Part shown: piece after piece, positions 10,760-18,871 of the stretch
Layout: every line of letters starts with the position of its first letter
How positions within the stretch are numbered: position 1 is the first letter of the stretch
NCBI GenBank assembly: GCA_025201845.1
Contig: MU603951.1
Coordinates: forward strand, 79,235-143,234
Reading direction: 5' to 3'
DNA from: Martensiomyces pterosporus
Lineage: Eukaryota > Kickxellomycota > Kickxellomycetes > Kickxellales > Kickxellaceae
Length of the DNA: 64,000 nt
Notes under the pieces: generated by a model
What the model was told of the DNA's origin: nothing
What the model saw: only the letters and a program-made list of their open reading frames with translations
The model's database searches: none
Position numbers and translations under genes: made by a program

Positions 10760-11638
10760 TCAGCGTCTGGTGAATGGCAGCGCATCGCCATCGCCATCGT
10801 CGTCCGAGTCAAAGAGCTCGTTGCGGATATTGTGCTCGGCAGAATCGACACTGAGAGCCCCTCGCCGCCCAGTGACAGCATCGGCTGCAGACACAAAGAT
10901 GCGGTGGAAGAACAGGTAGATGCCATGCCACAGGTTGTAATTAGGGAGCTGCTCAAGCCCACGCAGCCCGCGTGACGAGTTAAGCACGCGGTTATACAAG
11001 AACCCGCCAAGAATGTACAGGCTGCCGACAACAAATATAGCAACAAAAATGACCGCACCACGGCTGGCACCATCAAACACACCGCCATCCTTATCGCCGT
11101 CGCCTCCATCTCCAGCGCCCTCGTCTAGTTTGCCTACCGGACATGCGTGTTGTGTCCGCCACTCAAACATGAACGCGCAGTGGCCCCACTCGGCAACAAA
11201 CTCTGGCCTGCCATTGTCGCTCATACCCCTGTCGCAGACAAAGGATATCAAAGCAGACTGCTTCAGGCGCGAGTTGTCCGGGCACTCGTCTCCGTTGAGG
11301 TACTCCAGCAGAAGCCTTTCTCCACGCAAGCGTGGTTTGCCATTAGCCTTGCCCAAAGACCCGTGGTGTCCGCTGCGCTGCCACTGCGCCGAAATATCCT
11401 CATCGGGAAGTTCCGGCAATGGGCCGCACACATTGAGCTTGAATTGGTACCCAGTGTCGTAACCGTCAATCTCGTAGCTGCTGTCGTTGCGCTGGAGTGG
11501 ACGCAGGTCATAGACTTTGTCTCCGGAAGCGGCAGCTAGTGTGCACACAGAGTCAGTCAGCGAGGCTGCTGTGCCGGTGCGCGCCACCACCAATACAGAC
11601 ACGAGCAGCACTAACGGAATAACGGTGGGTTTGCGCAT
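10760..11638 (-). CDS. Type I membrane protein with mannose-6-phosphate-receptor homology (MRH) domain
   Basis: A 292-residue protein. It has a signal peptide (about residues 1-25), a luminal MRH-like domain of about 140 residues and an acidic Gly/Asp linker. One transmembrane helix follows (about 196-215, VIFVAIFVVGSLYILGGFLY), then a cytosolic tail of some 75 residues ending in acidic residues. The spaced cysteines, the tyrosine-rich motif YEIDGYDTGYQFKLNVCG and the end pattern WGHCAFMFEWRTQHACP are typical of the cation-dependent receptor, Mrl1 and Atg27 families. Such proteins sort glycoproteins between Golgi and vacuole, and Atg27 also supports Atg9 traffic in autophagy. I cannot choose between Mrl1-like and Atg27-like. 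The single MRH unit and short tail resemble Atg27 or the animal cation-dependent receptor more than the long Mrl1. Confidence 0.85.
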   Translation of the reverse strand: MRKPTVIPLVLLVSVLVVARTGTAASLTDSVCTLAAASGDKVYDLRPLQRNDSSYEIDGYDTGYQFKLNVCGPLPELPDEDISAQWQRSGHHGSLGKANGKPRLRGERLLLEYLNGDECPDNSRLKQSALISFVCDRGMSDNGRPEFVAEWGHCAFMFEWRTQHACPVGKLDEGAGDGGDGDKDGGVFDGASRGAVIFVAIFVVGSLYILGGFLYNRVLNSSRGLRGLEQLPNYNLWHGIYLFFHRIFVSAADAVTGRRGALSVDSAEHNIRNELFDSDDDGDGDALPFTRR

Positions 11639-11841
11639 TTATAACAAGAACCAATCCAGTGAGTGGAAAATGAAGAGCAAAGAGAAAAAGAGTACAGAGA
11701 AAAGCGTGTGCTCCATGGGCTGCCAAGAAAGGCGCGGCTAAATACTGGCTGAACATCACGGGCACCACACTTTGCGGAGGCACTCATCACCAGCCAAGGG
11801 GTTTTGCGTGCTGTGGTTTGTGTCCGCAGATCGCATTGAAG

Positions 11842-12045
11842 CTACTTCAGCAGCTGCAGAAAGGAGCCTAGAAGAGCTATAAGAAGCGCGACGCCAAGGG
11901 CTGAGGAGATCGGGACGGAGCTATCGTTGCGGCCAATATTCCATGTCAGATCTGGCTCCTTGACAACGGTTCTGCGCGTGGATCCCGGTCTCCAGCCATT
12001 CCCAAAAATGAAGTCTGATACTGGTGCTTTGCTCAGTGCGGGCAT
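11842..12045 (-). CDS. Small single-pass membrane protein, hypothetical
   Basis: A 67-residue frame from an ATG at 12045. The N-terminal part is polar (FIFGNGWRPGSTRRTVVKEP) and the last 20 residues are a hydrophobic helix ending in QLLK, giving a tail-anchored or C-terminally anchored topology. The composition looks like a real protein, and the frame sits alone in a gap between two genes on the same strand. A GTAAGC-type donor lies upstream (near 12101) and could indicate a further 5' exon, but I found no convincing one. I do not recognise the family. Confidence 0.4.
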   Translation of the reverse strand: MPALSKAPVSDFIFGNGWRPGSTRRTVVKEPDLTWNIGRNDSSVPISSALGVALLIALLGSFLQLLK

Positions 12046-12246
12046 GTCTCGCAGAAACAAAGTGGCTGGTCACTGGGGTTTGCAATAATGGAGCTGGCGC
12101 TTACGTGCCGTCTCCAGTCAAACCACAGCCGACAGGGTGTTTCTTTTTGCGTTCAAGGAGGCAGATTCATGGGCGATAGCACGTGAGCATGCGATGTGCT
12201 ATTTTGAACCGATGATATTAATAGCTAAATAGTTAAGTGGCAATGT

Positions 12247-13338
12247 CTACTCAATCCTAAGCGGTGCTACACCATCACCATAGTGAATTGGTGGTTCATT
12301 GGCAACGTAAGGTGGGGGCGGGGTTCCATCATAGTAAACCGGCGGTGGCAGTGGTTCGTCGTGGTAGTAGATAGGAGGAGGCGGAGGCGGAGGCGGTAGG
12401 ATCCCGCCGTAGTAAGGGCGGGGTGGTGGCGGCAGGAGAGGAGGTGGTAGTGGCAGGAGAGGAGGTGGTAGTGGCAGGAGAGGAGGTGGTAGTGGCAGGA
12501 GAGGAGGAGGAGGAGGAGGGAGTGGTGGTGGTGGGGGTGGCAGAGGGGGTAGAGTTGGAGCAGCTGTAATCGTTGGCAAGGGTACATTAAACGGTGTGCT
12601 TGAATAAATGCCATAGCCTCCAGTAGAATATGGTGCTGTGCTGTAGCCGGTGCTGCTGATGTACGGAACAGTGGTATATGGAGCACTAGTGTACGGAGCA
12701 CTAGTGTACGGAGCACTAGTGTACGGAGCACTAGTGTACGGAGCACTAGTGTACGGAGCACTAGTGTACGGAGCACTAGTGTACGGAACACTAGTGTATG
12801 GAGGGTTGAGGGTCACTGTCAATGTGGTTGTCACTGTACTCGGCTCTGGGATAACTGTGCAGTATACCGTTGTAGTTATTGTGACTGTATATGGAGGAGG
12901 AGGAGGTAGCGGCGGTAGTGGCGGCGGTAGTGGCGGCGGTAGTGGTGGCGGAGGCGGTGGCGGTAGTGGTGGCGGGTAATACGGGTGAATTGGCGGCTGG
13001 TTGTATACGACGACTGGGTACGGTGAGTAGACAGGAATGTATTTGTGTCCATGGTGGTGGTGGTAGTCGTGGTGCATCCGCCCTGAAAGATCGGCTTTAT
13101 CTGGCTGCGGTGGAGTGTCTTGTCCTTCACTGAGAGCCGCTGCATGAGGTGCATATTTCGCTTGGGAGCTAGGCGTGAGAGGCAGTGCAGCACTTGACTG
13201 GATTTCGGTGAGCTGCACTGCACCATCAACATACGGCTGACTATTGATGTCATTGGGTGCAGGGTTTCCTGCTGTTAGCTGCACTGAGATGTAAAGCGAT
13301 AGCACACCTAGAAGGCGGCCCCATGAAGTGTGTGCCAT
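12247..13338 (-). CDS. Secreted proline-rich repeat protein, extensin-like
   Basis: A 363-residue protein. It has a signal peptide (about residues 1-24) and a mature N-terminal region of about 80 residues with a His-rich patch (HHDYHHHHGHKYIP). A Pro-Pro-Leu tract follows, then a short Thr/Val stretch (VTITTTVYCTVIPEPSTVTTT), and next eight tandem five-residue YTSAP-type units. The second half is dominated by PPPLPPP and LPPPLLP repeats, alternating with Tyr-Tyr motifs. There is no predicted C-terminal membrane anchor. The pattern resembles cell-wall or surface structural proteins that form extended polyproline helices, with Tyr residues that could be cross-linked and Ser/Thr that could be O-mannosylated. 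The function is inferred from composition only; such repeats diverge quickly and homology searches would be filtered. Confidence 0.75.
   Translation of the reverse strand: MAHTSWGRLLGVLSLYISVQLTAGNPAPNDINSQPYVDGAVQLTEIQSSAALPLTPSSQAKYAPHAAALSEGQDTPPQPDKADLSGRMHHDYHHHHGHKYIPVYSPYPVVVYNQPPIHPYYPPPLPPPPPPPLPPPLPPPLPPLPPPPPYTVTITTTVYCTVIPEPSTVTTTLTVTLNPPYTSVPYTSAPYTSAPYTSAPYTSAPYTSAPYTSAPYTSAPYTTVPYISSTGYSTAPYSTGGYGIYSSTPFNVPLPTITAAPTLPPLPPPPPPLPPPPPPLLPLPPPLLPLPPPLLPLPPPLLPPPPRPYYGGILPPPPPPPPIYYHDEPLPPPVYYDGTPPPPYVANEPPIHYGDGVAPLRIE
12430..12512. repeat. 21-bp tandem repeat coding for LPPPLLP units
   Basis: About four copies of a 21-base unit (core AGGAGGTGGTAGTGGCAGG on the plus strand) inside the proline-rich gene. 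The unit is a multiple of three, so copy changes keep the frame. Confidence 0.85.
12676..12795. repeat. 15-bp tandem repeat coding for YTSAP units
   Basis: Eight contiguous copies of GTACGGAGCACTAGT or one- to two-base variants. The six central copies (12691-12780) are identical, which implies recent expansion or homogenisation. Confidence 0.95.
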
Positions 13339-13989
13339 CTTTTATTGCTGGCCGGGAATAGTGTGGCTCTGCTGGCGCGCGAATGTGTGTGTATTCTATG
13401 CTACTAATATGTACAGTGATAATGCGAGGGTAGAGTGCGCAGTTGGGGGCTTGGGCTAGGACAGAGGATGTGTGCCAATATGAGCTCTCGTGGCATCGTA
13501 CTTATACCAGCTGGATGTCCAGCACCATGCCAAAAATACACCCTCAATGGCATATACCGTGACACACCCGTGCTGTTTGGTCGGTGCTCAGCTAAAACCT
13601 GTTGTCGTTTGGCTGACATCACCCAACACGATTTTGTTTTACGCAGTGTGCAAGAGCGTAAGCGAAACTGTTGGCCAGGCTGAGCAATGGGTGTGTAATA
13701 GATGGTACGTCGATGCATGTTCTTGTGTGGAGCGGGTGCGGGGGGTGTGGGTTTTCGCGGCTTTGTGTCAGACAAGCCAGAACTAAACAAACAGCGTCGC
13801 CTTCCGATCAGCCGGCAAGTGTGGGGGCAGAATAGAGCGGCTGCTTCAGCCTCTGGCCGAAAATGGCTGTACATACACCTGTGTAATGGCGTATCGAAAA
13901 GCGAGTCTTAGACATGGAGTACTGGTTCCAAGAGAGAAAGAAGAGCTTATAAAAGTTTACGAGTGCGGGGGATGGGGGAGGGGGCATTG
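13339..13989. other. Intergenic region upstream of the proline-rich gene
   Basis: A 650-base region between two leftward genes, holding the promoter of the proline-rich gene and the 3' flank of the Ytp1-like gene. I see no coding frame of natural composition and no RNA gene. Confidence 0.55.
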
Positions 13990-15486
13990 CTAGCTGTTTC
14001 GAATGGCACTCATCTCGATGTCACCCGAAGACCGGATGTCGCTGTCAACACCACGTCCACGGCTTGCAGCTGCACGAGCCGATCCATCATCCAGGTCCTC
14101 ATCAGCAGTATCAAATAGGACGTGTGTGTCACGCGCAGAATCCTCGCTGCCATAGTCGGGTCCCCTCATCTCAGCAACCTGGCCCACCGTGTGGTAGGCA
14201 ATGCCATCGTCGGAAGTCGGGAGGGTGATGCTCTTGTCGCCGTGGTTTCCGAGTTCGGAAAAGAGCTGCATCAGGAAATAGGCGTAGAAGAAAAGAAGGA
14301 AGGTGATCGAGAGGTACCCAAGAGAGAACGTTCCAATATCGATTCCGATGCCAATCATTGCCTTGACGTTCTCGCGGTTGCCCGACATGAACATCATGCC
14401 CGAATGGCACAGGAAAAACACTGGGATGTACTGGAACGGGTTGGGCTCCTTGCGGTCCGTCTTGATAAGCCCCGTGGTGATAAGCATGATCTCGACGCAG
14501 CGAGTGAAGCCAGCCAGGCCAAGCGACAGGCCAAACACAAAGTGGACCTGAGTGGAGAATTCCGAGTCCTGCTCGTGGCTGCCCATCGCACAGCCCGTAA
14601 AGATGAGGATGATGGCTGGGAACAAGCTGCGTTCCGATGGCCCCGACTTGCGAAGCATGTATGTCGAGAGCAGGCCGCCGCAGAACCAGATAACGCCCAG
14701 GCTAGTGTGCTGCAAGTCCTTGTGCGACCAGCCGTGCGCCTCCTCGACGAACCCGTGCTCGGTGAAGGTGTTGAACAGACCCCACACCATGATCATAATG
14801 CTGTCGTAGAGCTCGGGCGAGCGGCCGAAGCGAGCGAGCCAGGGGGTAGCCAAGCGAACGAGCAAGAGGAGCCACACACCATAGGCAAGGAACGAGCTGC
14901 CCATGATAAGGTGCGCGAGGCACTGGCCAAAGTACCCGTCGTAGCAGTACCCAAGCCAGGCAACCACGCCCAGAAGGACCTGGACGTATGTGCTGATGAC
15001 CATGGTGATTGCCATGTACTTGTGCGCAATCTTGATGAAGGGCCGCAGGCGGTCGTTGAAGCGGCGCTCAGTGTGCAGCTTCAAGTATATGCCCGCCGCA
15101 AGCTGCCCAGCCAGCAGCCACAGCATGAACCAACTGAACTTGCTGTGTGCGTTCTCGTGGAAGGCGCGCCCACCGTGCGCATGGCCCAGGATAAACCCAA
15201 TGATGGCAATTATTCCGCCAACGGACTGCACTGGGACGTGCCACCTGTTCTTCCTCAGGCCAAGCACCAGGCCAATTGGGAACAGGATGCCGAACGAAAT
15301 GGACATTAGCGCAATATGCGCCTTGAGCACGCCGTCGATTGGCTCGCCAGTGTCGAAATTCATGTTGGCGCCGTGGTGGTCATGGCCCAGGACCGGTTGT
15401 GAGTGCAGCAGCAACAGCTGCGCCACGCTCAAAAGCATAAAAGTCCGTGCCGCCCTCATTTCCAGCACAAAGGAGTAGCGCGACAT
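13990..15486 (-). CDS. Ytp1-like multi-pass membrane protein (DUF2427/Ytp1 domains)
   Basis: A 498-residue protein from the first ATG (15486); the frame upstream opens only through a TTG. It has a signal peptide (to about residue 35, ending near QPVLG) and a His-rich motif GHDHHG. A first membrane domain has paired histidines (LKAHIALMSISFGILFPIGL, GHAHGGRAFHENAHSKFSW, KIAHKY), matching DUF2427. A second multi-helix domain matches the Ytp1 C-terminal family (ELYDSIMIMVWGLFNTFTEH; GFTRCVEIMLITTGL). The tail is soluble and acidic. The histidine arrangement and four-helix pattern recall cytochrome b561/DOMON-type haem proteins. Yeast YTP1 is of unknown function and annotated as similar to mitochondrial electron transporters. 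The region upstream (15487-16087) is shared head to head with MED22. Confidence 0.85.
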   Translation of the reverse strand: MSRYSFVLEMRAARTFMLLSVAQLLLLHSQPVLGHDHHGANMNFDTGEPIDGVLKAHIALMSISFGILFPIGLVLGLRKNRWHVPVQSVGGIIAIIGFILGHAHGGRAFHENAHSKFSWFMLWLLAGQLAAGIYLKLHTERRFNDRLRPFIKIAHKYMAITMVISTYVQVLLGVVAWLGYCYDGYFGQCLAHLIMGSSFLAYGVWLLLLVRLATPWLARFGRSPELYDSIMIMVWGLFNTFTEHGFVEEAHGWSHKDLQHTSLGVIWFCGGLLSTYMLRKSGPSERSLFPAIILIFTGCAMGSHEQDSEFSTQVHFVFGLSLGLAGFTRCVEIMLITTGLIKTDRKEPNPFQYIPVFFLCHSGMMFMSGNRENVKAMIGIGIDIGTFSLGYLSITFLLFFYAYFLMQLFSELGNHGDKSITLPTSDDGIAYHTVGQVAEMRGPDYGSEDSARDTHVLFDTADEDLDDGSARAAASRGRGVDSDIRSSGDIEMSAIRNS

Positions 15487-16087
15487 AGAAGCAGTCCTGG
15501 GAGAGCAACTTAAAGGAGGCTGCAAAAGCAGTAAAACAGGCGCACTATCAGCAGCTGTGGAAACTGGGGGAGTGGAAAAGCGGCGAGATAATCAGCGGAA
15601 TAGAGACGGAGTGTGGAAGCAAAAGATGGACAGGCAAAAGAAAGAAAAAGAGCGGCCAGAGCCAAGAGGCAGTGCTGGCCCAGCAAGTCGTCGTCTCGTG
15701 CACACAATGCGCTTGGCCTTCAATCCTCGGGCGATGGAGGTGAGCCATGCGTGTTGTGTGGGCGCGGAGGACAGCCCAGCGATGCCGCCAGAGGAGAAAA
15801 CTGGCAATTGTGTGGAGAAGCGGCGCGAGGCCACATGCCTCTCCCTTATTCGTAGCAGCCTGCTGCAAGGTGCGGAACTTGGCGCGCTGAGCCCGCGTGT
15901 TTGGGTGTGTAGGAATCCATGCACCCGCACCAGCGCAGACGCAGTCCCCATTATAGCCCAGGCGCTTTGCACGGCTATGTAGAGCCCAAAACCACAGTCG
16001 CAGCAGATGAACGCGTGCACACACGGGCAGCTGTTTGCCATTTTTTGTGCGCGTCCTTTTTGCTTCACTCGGTAACCTGCCCACAGA
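15487..16087. promoter_or_regulatory. Divergent promoter region, YTP1-like / MED22
   Basis: This 600-base region lies between two start codons pointing apart. It must carry both promoters. No clear TATA box or other motif stands out, and the open frames inside are of random composition. Confidence 0.6.
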
Positions 16088-16295
16088 ATGTTTCGTCGTG
16101 CCAGAGCAGATGAGGCCGCTGCACGCGAAAGCGAGAAGCACGTCGTCAACAGCAACGACAAGATCGCCGAGGACCGGCTGAACAAGCGGCTGGACAGCGA
16201 AATCGACCAGCTGCTCAACTCCTTTGGCGAGATAGTGTCCATCAGCAGGATCCAAAATGCCAACAAAAGCGCAGCGGCTCAGCGCACAAGCATAT

Positions 16296-16331
<36 letters not shown>

Positions 16332-16651
16332 CTGCCGCTCAGCGCAGCACCGCAAACGACGCGCAGAACAAGGACAAGTATGGCGTGGCGCAGGAAGCGT
16401 ACAGCGCACAGACCAGAGCTGCAACCATGGTCAGGTCAGTTGAGAGCCTGCTCTCGATGGTAGCGGACATTAAGCGCGCACGCCTTGTCAACGACACCAC
16501 TGCGCTGACGGAGATGGCAAACACGCGGCGGGATGCACTGCTGCAGCGCACCAAAGCCACTAGACGCGAGATCGAGGAGCTCAATTCGGTGCTTGACGCT
16601 GCAGTGCGTGACTTGGAAAAGGTCTACTACAACTCCAGATACGTGAAATAA
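16088..16651 (+). CDS. MED22: Mediator complex subunit 22 (Srb6/MED22)
   Basis: A 187-residue nuclear protein. The core LNKRLDSEIDQLLNSFGEIV (about residues 36-56) and the later helix QTRAATMVRSVESLLSMVAD (about 108-128), followed by heptad-like helices, match the MED22 family, a head-module subunit of Mediator that bridges activators and RNA polymerase II. The member here is longer than yeast Srb6 (121 residues). The extra length comes mainly from a disordered insert with a run of ten aspartates (about residues 71-80, a GAC repeat) between the two conserved helices. The start follows directly on the divergent promoter. The 3' end converges on the Pfa4-like gene, with a TAAA repeat in between. 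Confidence 0.88.
16297..16329. repeat. GAC trinucleotide repeat coding for polyaspartate in MED22
   Basis: Ten or more perfect GAC units in frame, encoding an Asp run inside the MED22 linker. Confidence 0.95.
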
Positions 16652-16721
16652 AGACTGCTTGTGCATATCCTGAATCTGGGCCATAAAGATAGGAGGGCGA
16701 GTTTATACGAATGGCATTGCC

Positions 16722-16724
16722 AAA

Positions 16725-16755
<31 letters not shown>

Positions 16756-16756
16756 A
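16722..16756. repeat. TAAA tetranucleotide repeat between convergent 3' ends
   Basis: About eight AAAT units in the 122-base gap between MED22 and the Pfa4-like gene. Each register contains AATAAA, so the tract may also serve as the MED22 polyadenylation signal. Confidence 0.9.
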
Positions 16757-16773
16757 CACGTAATAATGGTAAT

Positions 16774-18279
16774 CTACCCTGTCTTTTGCAGGCCCTTTCG
16801 GCTCATCACACGCAGCAGCGGCGTGTTGTCCTCGTCCTGGTCATCATCAGCATCGCCGTTGCCGTTGTCTTCGGCTGCCGATCGCGTATAGTCTTGGTAT
16901 CTGCTTGCGTAGCCTGTGGACTGGCTGCTGGGAGCAAAAACGTTGCGCCTATGCACAGCAGCGGACGACCGGCCAGGCACGCTGACTCCGCTGGCAAGCG
17001 ATGTGGGCGACGCGCTGTACCGCATTGATGCCGAGGCAGCCGCCGGCATACCAGCCAAGTCATCGTCGCTGTCCGTCTCGTCTTCAGAGAACGAGCCAGT
17101 ATCGCCAGACTCGCTCTTCTCATACTCCTCCCTGCCACTGTCAAGGAATCCAGTCAGTATGCCGCCCCCTGCTCCGTTCCTGTATTTGTTGCTGGCGCCA
17201 CTGGCATCGCCACCGCTCTCCAACGCTGCTGGGTCCATTGAGGTATTGTACTGGCGAATCACAAGCTCGCCGTCATCATCGACCTCGGTAACAACCTTGG
17301 CACCGTTGCCCTCGAATATCGTTTTTGACGCATCGCAGCTCTGCTTGACTTTGGCTGGATCGCCAACTTCGCGGGTGTACCCTGGAGGAGGCCAGTAGAC
17401 AGGGGGTGTCAGCCCATCCCTGATGCTAAAGTCCAGCCCCGATCCAGCCATGTGTTTCGGCACCCACCACAGCGCCATGCGCTCGCCAAACACGGACTTG
17501 AAGTTGCGCAGTATACCCAGATCGTAGGGGTACGGCGTGGGCTTGCACTTCTTGGCTCTGACCAGCCTGGCCACCCGCTCCTTCTCGCGCGACTCGATCG
17601 TGGTCGTGTTGCGCCCAACCAGGTATATGTGGTAGCAGCTGAGAATGCCCACAAAGAGGAGGACAAAGAACAGCAGCGTCATGTTGATGATCAAAAAGGC
17701 GACCTCGGTCTGAGTCGGCTGCCGCACGTAGTAGGTCCCGTTAAGCGAGTCTCTTACCAGCTCGTACATGCGCATTGTGTGCATTGCCAATGCCATAGAG
17801 CAGGTGATGTCGACGCAGTAGACGAAGCGCAGGAAATGGCCCTGGTTGTGAAACCCCACGCAGTTGTTGGTCCACGGGCAGTGGTGGTCCATCTTCAGCA
17901 CGCAGCGGTCGCAGTCCGAGCAGTGGTGCGTGCGCGGTGGCTTGAATCCTTTACAGATTCGACAGTACCGGGGCTTCAGCGTGTCCCGCTTCAGCTCGTA
18001 GACGTTGGCGCCATTGCGTGGCGGCTCCCACCCGATGGGAACGTGGCCAGGCGGCACAGTGACGGCCAGATAGTAGTTGTAGTAGAGAAGGTGGAGCAGG
18101 AGGTTGAACAAGGCGAGAACTGCAAGCGTCTTCAGCGAGGCCCCGCCCAGAAAGTCCCAGAACACGAATATCTGGCTGGTGTAGCCTATAAAGCCTATAA
18201 GCAAAGACACGCCCCACACGTAGAGCTTCCCTACGTCGAACTCGGCGTACACATCTTCGTCTTGTCTCTCGGATTCCAT
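16774..18279 (-). CDS. PFA4: DHHC palmitoyltransferase, Pfa4-like
   Basis: A 501-residue protein from the first ATG (18279, MESERQDED). Two transmembrane helices lie at about residues 20-70. The cysteine-rich domain (about 105-150) reads CRICKGFKPPRTHHCSDCDRC, with the catalytic motif DHHCPWTNNCVGFHNQGHF near residue 130. Two more helices follow, and a conserved tail block (YPYDLGILRNFKSVFG, ALWWVPKHM) resembles Pfa4, the ER enzyme that palmitoylates chitin synthase Chs3 in yeast. The last 170 residues are Ser/Asp-rich and disordered. All zinc and catalytic cysteines are present. The frame can be read further upstream through a 15-bp repeat, but only from a GTG, so I do not include it. It is head to head with MCD4, also an ER membrane enzyme. 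Confidence 0.88.
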   Translation of the reverse strand: MESERQDEDVYAEFDVGKLYVWGVSLLIGFIGYTSQIFVFWDFLGGASLKTLAVLALFNLLLHLLYYNYYLAVTVPPGHVPIGWEPPRNGANVYELKRDTLKPRYCRICKGFKPPRTHHCSDCDRCVLKMDHHCPWTNNCVGFHNQGHFLRFVYCVDITCSMALAMHTMRMYELVRDSLNGTYYVRQPTQTEVAFLIINMTLLFFVLLFVGILSCYHIYLVGRNTTTIESREKERVARLVRAKKCKPTPYPYDLGILRNFKSVFGERMALWWVPKHMAGSGLDFSIRDGLTPPVYWPPPGYTREVGDPAKVKQSCDASKTIFEGNGAKVVTEVDDDGELVIRQYNTSMDPAALESGGDASGASNKYRNGAGGGILTGFLDSGREEYEKSESGDTGSFSEDETDSDDDLAGMPAAASASMRYSASPTSLASGVSVPGRSSAAVHRRNVFAPSSQSTGYASRYQDYTRSAAEDNGNGDADDDQDEDNTPLLRVMSRKGLQKTG

Positions 18280-18395
18280 GCGGGGCTGTGTGCGCTCGAA
18301 ACAGGCGGTGCTGCGGGCTCTGTCTATTGCGGATGGTGTAGATAGCAGCGAGATGCAAATGTGCGCAACTAGGCTAAATGCAAATGCCAGGCGTG

Positions 18396-18470
18396 GAAGA
18401 AAAGCTGCGCGAAGAAAAGCTGCACGAAGAAGAGCTGCACGAAGAAGAGCTGCGCGAAGAAGACCTGCAG
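18396..18470. repeat. 15-bp minisatellite upstream of PFA4-like gene
   Basis: Five contiguous copies of GAAGAAAAGCTGCGC and close variants. It is open in opposite frames on both strands (EEKLR-type units rightward, LLRAA-type units leftward) but lies outside the best gene models. Confidence 0.9.
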
Positions 18471-18847
18471 GAACGTGGGCAAAGCGGTGGGGGAGGGGCG
18501 CGAGAGGCCCCCGCACAGCATAAGCAGCATTCTTCCAGCAGACCGCGCCTTTTGAGCGGGTGGATCAGCAGGCAGCTTCAAGCGCAAGCACAGCAGCCAG
18601 GAAAATCAGCCAAAGGAGAAACGGACCCAGGTTCACCCAAACACTGCTCTGATTTTCCTTGTGGGGGGCCTCTCTTTTCCGCATCCTGCGTTGGAGCCTC
18701 TCCGTCTTCCTTTCCTCAGTGCATTTCTTCCTAATCTCGCATTTGACCTGCTTGGCACATTTATCTCTCTCTCTCTCCCTCGCCGAAAAGGGCCACACAT
18801 AGCTACAGCATATCTGGAAGCGAACAGCGAAGCGCAGCAAGTCTAAA

Positions 18848-18871
18848 GCAGCAGCAGCAGCAGCAGCAGCC
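18848..18871. repeat. CAG repeat immediately upstream of MCD4 start
   Basis: About eight GCA/CAG units ending at the base before the MCD4 ATG, so it would lie in the mRNA leader. Confidence 0.9.

Larger units (their letters stand above)
18280..18871. promoter_or_regulatory. Divergent promoter region, PFA4-like / MCD4
   Basis: This 592-base region carries both promoters. It contains a 15-bp minisatellite (18396-18470), a CT-rich tract at 18763-18783 on the MCD4 side, and a CAG repeat directly before the MCD4 start. A rightward ATG frame (18378-18734, charged Glu/Leu/Arg repeats) could be an upstream reading frame for MCD4 if transcription starts early. Confidence 0.6.

Noticed and set aside
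12676..12795. CRISPR-like array
   Set aside because: The repeats are directly contiguous without spacers, lie in frame in a coding gene, and the genome is fungal.
14122..15309. 395-codon plus-strand frame over the Ytp1-like gene
   Set aside because: It is an antisense shadow with His/Ala/Glu-rich random composition.
17452..18345. 297-codon plus-strand frame over the DHHC gene
   Set aside because: It is antisense to the catalytic domain and has no recognisable motif.
18280..18516. N-terminal extension of the Pfa4-like protein (LLRAA repeats)
   Set aside because: It opens only from a GTG and consists of a minisatellite; the first ATG is at 18279.
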